DNA from: Nemertoderma westbladi
Lineage: Eukaryota > Xenacoelomorpha > Nemertodermatida > Nemertodermatidae
Direction of reading: 5' to 3'
NCBI GenBank assembly: GCA_032718475.1
Contig: JAUCBJ010004868.1
Coordinates: 1 to 59,976 of the forward strand
Length of the DNA: 59,976 nucleotides
This document shows, in pieces, positions 53,331 through 59,976 of the stretch (position 1 is its first letter; every line of letters starts with the position of its first letter). Under the pieces are notes generated by a model. It ran no database searches and was not told the origin of the DNA. It worked only from the letters and a program-made list of their open reading frames with translations. A program made the position numbers and the translations under genes.

Positions 53331-54686
53331 CTCATAGAGATAGAGGAGAACCTTCCGAGGAAGACGCGAACTGAGATACGCGAGTTGGAGAAAAGTGATG
53401 CCATGGTTTGTGTACAACCTACAGAGACGAACATACCGACTGACCCGGATGATGAGAATTATCACGTGGACGGTAGCGCTCGCCCCATCGGAGATCTCAT
53501 CTATGAGCGAGTTTGGTACCCTGCCAACACCATTTGTTGCAGATGCGGGGCAACTGGCCATCACGCAAAGAAATGCGGGGCGAAGCACATATCTCTACCG
53601 GATTTAGTATGCAACTGGTGCGGGGATCAACGTTCGCACACTTTCTACACTTGCTGGCGTTTCGTGGCGCAGTGCACTTATTGTAATATTAAGGGCCATA
53701 GGGCATCCGAATGTCAACTTAGAGACGTCCCCTATGAGCACATGTCAGTTAAAATCGTTCGACAGCTATTCGACCATTGGGAGGATCTAGCAGACGAGCA
53801 TGTATCGACGCAGCGACGCCGTTTCCCTATGAGAGCACATTTGGGATTTTGGGCTGTAAACCCTCTCATAATGTCAGAGGAAGGATATGTATCGGCTATG
53901 CCTCAGTATGATGAATTGTTGGTGCTGGATATATTGCCATTGGACAGCGGATTCAAAGTTGTGCGGGACTATTTCTTACAGGTGCACCCCGACAACAAGA
54001 ATACTTGGAACTTTCAAACTGTGGTGAACAAGATTACCGCCGGAGAATTCGATAAACTGCGAGTTGAACAGCGGAATCGAGGAGCCTGGCATTCGATAGC
54101 TTGGGCATACTGGAGCGCATTTTATCACAAACGCGTAACCTCGTGTATTCTGGACGAGACCGACGTTTTGCATGAGACTGGCTTCAAGGCCACGTCGTTA
54201 GCAGAGAAGACGCGTCACCCACAGGATGATCAGCAATTTCGTATACTCAAAGCCCAGAAGGCCGGACAAGAGATAAAGAAGGTAGTAAATGTCGCCGAGA
54301 GGACGACATCGAAGTTGCAAATCCGGATGACTCGGGGCACGGTTTCCCTTGCTAGAGAACCACGCGGAGGGACAGGATACGCTTTGCCTGAACCCATTAG
54401 AACCCAAACGACGTCAGAGAGAGAGGTGTCAGCGGACGGAACAGTCCCACCCTTTCGACTTCCTCCTAGCGTTGTGGAGACTCGATCCGATACTAAGTCG
54501 ACCATTGGAATCGGACGAGGATTTAGAGGATTGAGCGCACGACGGATGTGCGAAACTCCCGTCGTCCCCTTTCCTAGCGTTTTGGAACCACCGACAACTC
54601 GACGCCGAAGTCCGAGCCCAGTTCGACCTCGACCACCACCCAATCGCACTAGAGGACGTGGACGAGCCCGCTCAGCGAAGGAATAG
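53331..54686 (+). CDS. third gene, zinc-knuckle protein
   Basis: This frame is open from the TAA at 53328; an ATG at 53400 is available. It contains three retroviral-type knuckles: CCRCGATGHHAKKC, CNWCGDQRSHTFYTC and CTYCNIKGHRASEC (about 53534-53715). A helical part without known motifs follows, then a basic Pro/Arg tail ending RTRGRGRARSAKE. Such knuckles bind nucleic acid, as in a nucleocapsid. The element already has a nucleocapsid in gag, so a second one in the env position is unexpected. There is no signal peptide or membrane segment, so this is not an envelope protein. Confidence 0.65.
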   Translation, partial: LIEIEENLPRKTRTEIRELEKSDAMVCVQPTETNIPTDPDDENYHVDGSARPIGDLIYERVWYPANTICCRCGATGHHAKKCGAKHISLPDLVCNWCGDQRSHTFYTCWRFVAQCTYCNIKGHRASECQLRDVPYEHMSVKIVRQLFDHWEDLADEHVSTQRRRFPMRAHLGFWAVNPLIMSEEGYVSAMPQYDELLVLDILPLDSGFKVVRDYFLQVHPDNKNTWNFQTVVNKITAGEFDKLRVEQRNRGAWHSIAWAYWSAFYHKRVTSCILDETDVLHETGFKATSLAEKTRHPQDDQQFRILKAQKAGQEIKKVVNVAERTTSKLQIRMTRGTVSLAREPRGGTGYALPEPIRTQTTSEREVSADGTVPPFRLPPSVVETRSDTKSTIGIGRGFRGLSARRMCETPVVPFPSVLEPPTTRRRSPSPVRPRPPPNRTRGRGRARSAKE

Positions 54687-54721
54687 GAAAGCGAGAAGAA
54701 GGAAGGCTTGCGAGCCTACCG

Positions 54722-54838
54722 ATTCGGATATTATATTTGGACACTATATTCGGATATTATATTTGGACACTATATTCGGATATTATATTTGGACACTATA
54801 TTCGGATATTATATTTGGACACTATATTTGGGTATTTA
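54722..54838. repeat. 26-bp tandem repeat, about 4.5 copies
   Basis: Units of ATTCGGATATTATATTTGGA plus CACTAT, starting directly after a palindromic cassette (54701-54720) and ending before a degenerate half cassette (54884-54900). Confidence 0.9.
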
Positions 54839-55378
54839 TATTGGACATTATGTATGAATATTGGGTTTGGAAGAACGAGATATGGAAACGCGAGCCTACC
54901 GTTAGCAATTAGTGCTCAGGAGAAGACATCCAGACCAGCAGGAAGAACTTTTAAGCTCGTCAAGAGAACACTTTAAGACTTATTTGGAATATTTTAGGTG
55001 CTTTATGTTTATTTTATATTTGAACTGATTTAATTTGGTGGAGGTTTATTATGTATATTTACAATATATAAAGATTTATTGAAAGAGTTACAATTATTTG
55101 TTCGATTTGTTTTGATTTATTTTGTTCTGATTTGTTTAATTTGTTTATCTTGATAACCGAAAGCCTTTTTTGTATTTTAGGCACTAAAGTTAATTGGTAA
55201 ATTTGTATTTGTATGTACGATCGATTGTATTTACGCCGTATCTGCAATATTAAGTATGCAATAATTAGATAGTGATTATTTTATATTTTAGGCCCCACCA
55301 GTAGATTTAGAAGTAGTTTGTAAATATTTTGTATTTCGATTGGTGAAAACAGTCTTACTTACTGTTTTCATGGAGCGG
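54839..55378. other. 3' untranslated end of the BEL/Pao interior
   Basis: AT-rich with no ORF. A clear polypurine tract before the 3' LTR is not visible; only ATGGAGCGG precedes the LTR start. Confidence 0.5.
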
Positions 55379-57412
55379 TGATGAATTATTTCACTATAAG
55401 ATAGCATTTGTAGTTTAACTTTAACGTAAAAACTTTCGAAAATCCGACGCATTTTGATTAAGTTACAGTAATGTAATATGCCTATTCATATTTGTATACA
55501 TAAAACCCCTAGTTACTCTCGTGGCGTAGTGGTCAGATGGTTAAGGCGTTGGTTACATTACAGATAGGTTACGAGTTCGAATTCCGGTCGGGAAATTTGT
55601 ATTTTGGGGCCATTTATTTTCATTTGGTACAGATTGGTAAGCCAATGAGGTGCGTACAACGTATCGAACGATGAGTTGGGCCAATCATAGGGTATGGAAT
55701 ATCTTATTGCTCCAATGTGAGGCCATCGAATACTCTCGAAGGTTCTAGTGAATTCTATGTCCCAGATTTAGTATATAAAGGGCTGGTTTGCCTTCGGTTA
55801 TCACTTACCTTACTCACTTCTTGTAAAACACTCTTCACTATTAGTATCCGCTTGACTTACTTCTTAGTTATTTGTTTCTTGTTGAAACTATTTGTGAATC
55901 TGTTTGATAAATCTTTTGCTAAACTGTAAATACACTGCAAACTCCTGAACATGTTTTCTTTTGGTCCAACCTTGGGACAGCCAAACATCGGGAAGATGGC
56001 AGCCTAGACCGTTAGGCCGTCAGCAACGCAGGGGAAAGATGTCCACAACACGCTAGCGCCCACATTGGATTTGACCGCGCACCCCCTTCGCCCTTCGAAA
56101 TACTCCACTTGCCATGCAGCGCCCGCTTTATGAGGAAGGTAAGACTTTGTTCGACGCCCTTGCCCGCCGTAAGACCTATAGATCAGGGTAAGCGTGACGC
56201 CGTCCTGGACGCCGCAAAATTTAGGATCAAATAATTATATTTAGGCAGAAACCCCCTTTGTCAGTCCTGCGAACCCCTGGGTTAACCTGTATTTCTCACA
56301 GGTGCGAACTATTGCCATTCGTCAGTACGCGAGTACATAGGTACGGACAGCATATGTTCCATAATTTAGTGATTCGTAGTACTGACTGTTTGGTACCGGT
56401 TCGCTTTGTAGAACATACATTAGTACCCCCCCCCCCCCCCCCCCCTGCCTGAAGTTAGTTATTTGATCAGGCAAGGAGTATTTCTGCTACCGGCACACCG
56501 CTTGGCCTAGGGAGGTTTTATTAATATCCTACCGCGCCTTGCCACGTACTGATAGGTATTTGCTGGTAACTACCGCGGCAACAAAGTTCTAGAATTAAAT
56601 TTGTATACCAGATCAGCTAACGTACGGTAGCGATTAACCCCTATTTCTTATCTTACAACCAGAATCTGGTATTAGTGCCAATCACGGATGTAGTTACTAA
56701 CACCGTGGTTGCCCATTGAGTTGTGGATAGGAAGGAGAGAGCTTTGACGTCATTTGTAAGTATAAAGTTCTACAAAACGCGACTAGCTTATTTTAGTAGC
56801 TAGCGCACGGTATCATTTCGGTCAGAAAATCACTAAAACCTAGTGAAAAGATATACACCAAAATTGTCTTATTGTAACACACCCACACACACACGCCCTA
56901 AAACATACTTACCCTTAGAGTTCTACTAGTTATAGCGTACTTTATATTACTTTAGGCAGAATTTATCTATATTTGTAAATTAGGATCTGATATTTAGTTA
57001 CGGCGATAGGGAGTATTTCATTTTCGTTATTAAACTGTTGTTATATAAACCATATAAATCACACCGCGGCAAGTTACGGTATTTAGGACTGTCAGCGATA
57101 GTTAGGATTCGCTGCGCGGGGATTGTTTTCCCGTGAGTTTGGTCTGTTACTGTAACTGTACATCTGCCATACCGGTTAGAGGACAGGTATCCTTTTGTCT
57201 AGTTCGTAGGCATTAGACCCGCTCACGTACATAGAATAGACACGAGGCTCTGCTCCTCGCCAGTAGTAGTTTGTGTATTGTATCTGTTTGTTTAGATATC
57301 CTGGACTGGGATTTGTTGTCAGATACTGTACGAGCCCGTATACATTACTAGATCTTACGGTAAGATACATCGTTACTAGGATCCGGTAAGCGGTATACTA
57401 CTGGACCTTACA
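55379..57412 (+). repeat. 3' LTR
   Basis: Same sequence as 38169-40296 with about 20 substitutions, a longer poly-C (20 versus 13, at 56426-56445) and a deletion of about 100 bp between AAACTGTTGTT and ATATAAACC. It ends in CTTACA, followed by the target duplication CTCCC. Confidence 0.95.
55514..55595 (+). other. tRNA-like sequence inside the 3' LTR
   Basis: Copy of the stretch at 38304-38385: A box TGGCGTAGTGG, GGTTAAGGCG, B box AGTTCGAATTC. Relative to the 5' LTR copy, GGCTAAGG is GGTTAAGG (closer to tRNA) and the B box has one C-to-T change. Confidence 0.55.
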
Positions 57413-57417
57413 CTCCC
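57413..57417. repeat. 5-bp target-site duplication (right) of the BEL/Pao element
   Basis: CTCCC, matching 38164-38168. LINE copy B resumes here. Confidence 0.9.
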
Positions 57418-58979
57418 TCTAATGATTCTGAGAGTACTCCTAAGTCATCAGCAAAGTCTAGATCAGTTAGGTACTTGGCAGGATTTCCTCGACTTCTGGA
57501 GCCAGTAGGTGGAGTTATCATCACCCCATCATCATTATAATGATCTAAGGACATGCGTAGAACATAGTCAACCACAATAATGAACAAGAATGGTGCAAGT
57601 GTGTCTCCTTGGAGGACGCCCCATAACACTTCAAATGGTTCTGTGTCACCGTCAACAGTAGACACAAATGTTGTCGAACCATCATATACTGATCTGATTG
57701 CTGCAATAATTTCATCAGGAATCCCATATAATGAAAGTATGCTGAACATACGTGAGCGAGAGACTGAATCAAAGGCCTTGAAGAAGTCAACAAAGGTAAC
57801 AGCCAGATGCCTGTCTTTCTTTTTTGATAACTCTTCAATTATCCTTCTAAGTGCCAAACTGGGCTCCATGGTCCCACGACCTTTACGGAACCCATTCTGA
57901 TTTCCACGGAGCAGTCTCTCAATAGGATCCCTGATGCGATTTAATAGAATCCTATTGTATAGCTTTGCAACAATCGAGATCAATGAGATTCCCCGAAAAG
58001 AACCATAGAGTGTTAGGTTGCCCTTCTTGGGAACTGGCACCAACTTATTTGTTTTCATTTCTTGTGGGACTCTTGTTGTTCGGTACATGTCTACTATGAT
58101 GGGATAGATGAGCTTTAAACACTCAGGTATTTTAAAGATCTCAGGGGGAACACCATCTACTCCACTGGCACGATTGGTCTTAATGCTCTTTGCAGCAGCC
58201 TTCACTTCTGCAAAGGAGATATCGCCAATGGGAATATCTGGGAGTACAGACTCAGACACTTTTACTTCAGGCAATACCCTGTCATTATTGAGGAGCTTTT
58301 CAAAGTGGGCTTTCCAACCATTGAGGCGATCGGCTTGTGATTCAGCCTTAACCTTGGTGGTTGGTTGGCTTTTCCGCCCAGTAAGCAGATTGATCGATTT
58401 CCATGCCTGGGATGATTGCCTGCTGTCGTCAGCATCATTGATGGCATCAACCTGTTGGTTTATTAGCTCCTGTAGATTAGCAGAGTACTGCCTGTTCAGG
58501 GACCTAGATGCAGCCTTAACTGCATTCTTGGCTGCTGTAGTCTGTTTGAGCCGGGACTCTTTCTGCGCCTTATGAAGGTCATTTCGGCACTTCTGAATTT
58601 TGTTGTCAGTCCAGGGGGGCCTTTTCCTGTTTCGAGGGTATACAGGAACTGTTTCTGCAGCTGCTAACTTAACTGCTTCTGTAAAGGCAGTATAGCCCTC
58701 ACAGTGATCTGCCGCCTCAGAGGCAAGAGCCTCATACCTGTTGCTCAGCTGTAGTGTGAAGCTGGATCTCACACTTGGCTGTTGCAACAGAGAGGACCAG
58801 TCATGCCGCGGCAAGGCAGATTTCGTTGTTCTGCTAGCACGCAGACTAAGTCTTACCTTGGCCACAATAAGGCGGTGATCACTGGAGAAGGGTCGAAGTG
58901 TAAATGCATTACAGTCTTGTATAGAGCTCCTGTATTTCCTACGAAACAGAATATGGTCTATCTGGGACTTGTGACCACT
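57413..58979 (-). pseudogene. LINE copy B, endonuclease end and reverse transcriptase
   Basis: This is the 5' and central part of copy B, read from about 58979 down to the BEL/Pao insertion. It starts within the endonuclease (QIDHILFRRKYRSS; SSDHRLIVAKV, the final His motif), so the element is 5'-truncated, with satellite sequence directly upstream. A linker with ASGVDGVPPEIFK leads into a reverse transcriptase with intact FVDFFKAFDSV, LQGDTLAPFLFIIVVDYVLR and catalytic LDFADDLG. It retains about 743 bp that copy A lacks. The frame runs into the LTR at 57413, and the rest lies at 37427-38168. Confidence 0.88.
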
Positions 58980-58980
58980 A

Positions 58981-59976
58981 ATGCAGCAATGTAAACTAGG
59001 CAGCAATGTAAATTAGGCAGCAATGTAAACGAGGCAGCAATGTAAACTAGGCAGCAATGTAAACTAGGCAGCAATGTAAACTAGGCAGCAATGTAAACTA
59101 GGCAGTAATGTAAACTAAGCAGCAATGTAAACTAGGCAGCAATGTAAACTAGGCAGCAATGTAAATTAGGCAGCAATGTAAACGAGGCAGCAATGTAAAC
59201 TAGGCAGCAATATAAATTAGGCAGCAATGTAAACAAGGCAGCAATGTAAACTAGGCAGCAATTTAGGCAGCAATGTAAACTAGGCAGCAATATAAACTAG
59301 GCAGCAATGTAAACTAGGCAGCAATATAAACTAGGCAGCAATGTAAACTAGGCAGCAATGTAAACTAGGCAGCAATGAAAACTAGGCAGCAATGTAAACT
59401 AGGCAGCAATGTAAACTAGGCAGCAATGTAAACTAGGCAGCAATGTAAACTAGGCAGCAATGTAAAATAGGCAACAATGTAAACTAGGCAGCAATGTAAA
59501 CTAGGCAGCAATTTAGGCAGCAATGTAAACTAGGCAGCAATATAAACTAGGCAGCAATGTAAACAAGGCAGCAATGTAAACTAGGCAGCAATGTAAACTA
59601 GGCAGCAATGTAAACTAGGCAGCAATGAAAACTAGGCAGCAATGTAAACTAGGCAGCAATGTAAACTAGGCAGCAATGTAAACTAGGCAGCAATGTAAAC
59701 TAGGCAGCAATGTAAACTAGGCAACAATGTAAACTAGGCAGCAATGTAAACTAGGCAGCAATTTAGGCAGCAATGTAAACTAGGCAGCAATATAAACTAG
59801 GCAGCAATGTAAACAAGGCAGCAATGTAAACTAGGCAGCAATGTAAACTAGGCAACAATGTAAACAAGGCAGCAATGTAAACTAGGCAGCAATGTAAACT
59901 AGGCAGCAATGTAAACTAGGCAGCAATGTAAACTAGGCAGCAATGTAAACTAGGCAGCAATGAAAACTAGGCAGCA
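58981..59976. repeat. 17-bp satellite array, right part (continues past the window)
   Basis: Tandem GCAGCAATGTAAACTAG units to the end of the window, with variants (TAAATTAG, TAAACGAG, a shortened GCAGCAATTTAG). A block marked by the shortened unit recurs near 59258, 59506 and 59758, about 250 bp apart, giving a higher-order period. Confidence 0.95.

Larger units (their letters stand above)
38169..57412 (+). mobile_element. BEL/Pao LTR retrotransposon, 19.2 kb
   Basis: LTRs at 38169-40296 and 55379-57412 start TG and end CA and are flanked by the 5-bp duplication CTCCC, as BEL/Pao elements are. The 15-kb interior encodes DUF1759-type gag, zinc knuckles, DUF1758-type protease, RT with YVDD, RNase H and an H2C2/DDE integrase, in BEL/Pao order, then a long third gene in the env position. 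The LTRs differ by roughly 20 substitutions in 2 kb plus one ~100-bp deletion, so insertion is fairly recent, yet the coding frames are broken in several places. At 19 kb it is much longer than the 5-10 kb usual for this family. No obvious tRNA primer-binding site follows the left LTR. Confidence 0.93.

Noticed and set aside
53331-54686. Envelope glycoprotein after pol
   Set aside because: The position fits env, but there is no signal peptide, membrane segment or fusion-like region. Zinc knuckles are present instead.
54658-54976. Frames with IIFGHYIR-type repeats after the third gene
   Set aside because: They are translations of the 26-bp tandem repeat in the untranslated end of the element.
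58981-59976. CRISPR-like array (short repeats) at the right edge
   Set aside because: Units are contiguous 17-bp satellite copies without spacers, and the genome is eukaryotic.

Overview
This is a eukaryotic window from an invertebrate animal genome. It is AT-rich, intron-bearing and dominated by transposable elements and tandem repeats. The evidence is: a two-exon dynamin/Mx-like GTPase gene with good splice sites; a SNAPC5 (SNAP19)-like ORF; P-element/THAP, hAT-like, BEL/Pao and APE-type LINE sequences; several minisatellites; and at least 25 copies of the palindromic octamer TAGGCCTA. A marine invertebrate, perhaps a deuterostome such as an echinoderm, would fit. That is an impression and not proven by the sequence.

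Layout. 1-1043: AT-rich sequence with poly-C runs. 1044-4883: a DNA transposon with a second transposon (1772-4407) inside it and a small MITE (3471-3737) inside that. 6033-8416: a decayed P-element with a THAP/transposase fragment cut off by a 38-bp tandem repeat. 9785-15752: a 6-kb, 33-bp-unit minisatellite. 16556-16918: the SNAPC5-like ORF. 18390-18498: a perfect 52-bp inverted repeat. 18936-21915: dead LINE copy A.

22111-33447: a region built around a dynamin/Mx-like GTPase gene on the minus strand (30940-33447), with broken duplicates of its 3' parts. These include three GED-type segments (18873-18930, 22111-22500, 29490-29843) and a stalk-end fragment (22803-23005) carrying a piece of pyruvate dehydrogenase E1-beta. 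The region is split by a CR1-like LINE (about 23100-26165), a 1.2-kb DNA element with GATGGATC target duplications (23342-24553) and a 2-kb hAT-like element with AATATAGT target duplications (27107-29088).

36873-59976: a three-level nest. A 17-bp satellite was invaded by LINE copy B (minus strand). LINE B was then invaded by a 19.2-kb BEL/Pao LTR retrotransposon (38169-57412; LTRs of about 2.1 kb, 5-bp target duplication CTCCC, LTRs about 1% different). The retrotransposon encodes gag (DUF1759-like, zinc knuckles), aspartic protease, RT (YVDD), RNase H and integrase. An aspartate-rich tetrapeptide repeat lies between RNase H and integrase. Where env might be expected there is a large third gene with a possible DEDD-type exonuclease fold and three zinc knuckles. 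Both gene blocks carry frameshifts and stops.

The most unusual signal is a 20-bp palindromic cassette (GGAAGGCTYGCGAGCCTACC). It occurs ten times, plus one partial copy, only inside this retrotransposon. It lies in different reading frames and in non-coding spacers, and its variants keep the palindrome through paired changes. It behaves like a dispersed palindromic element living inside a retrotransposon.
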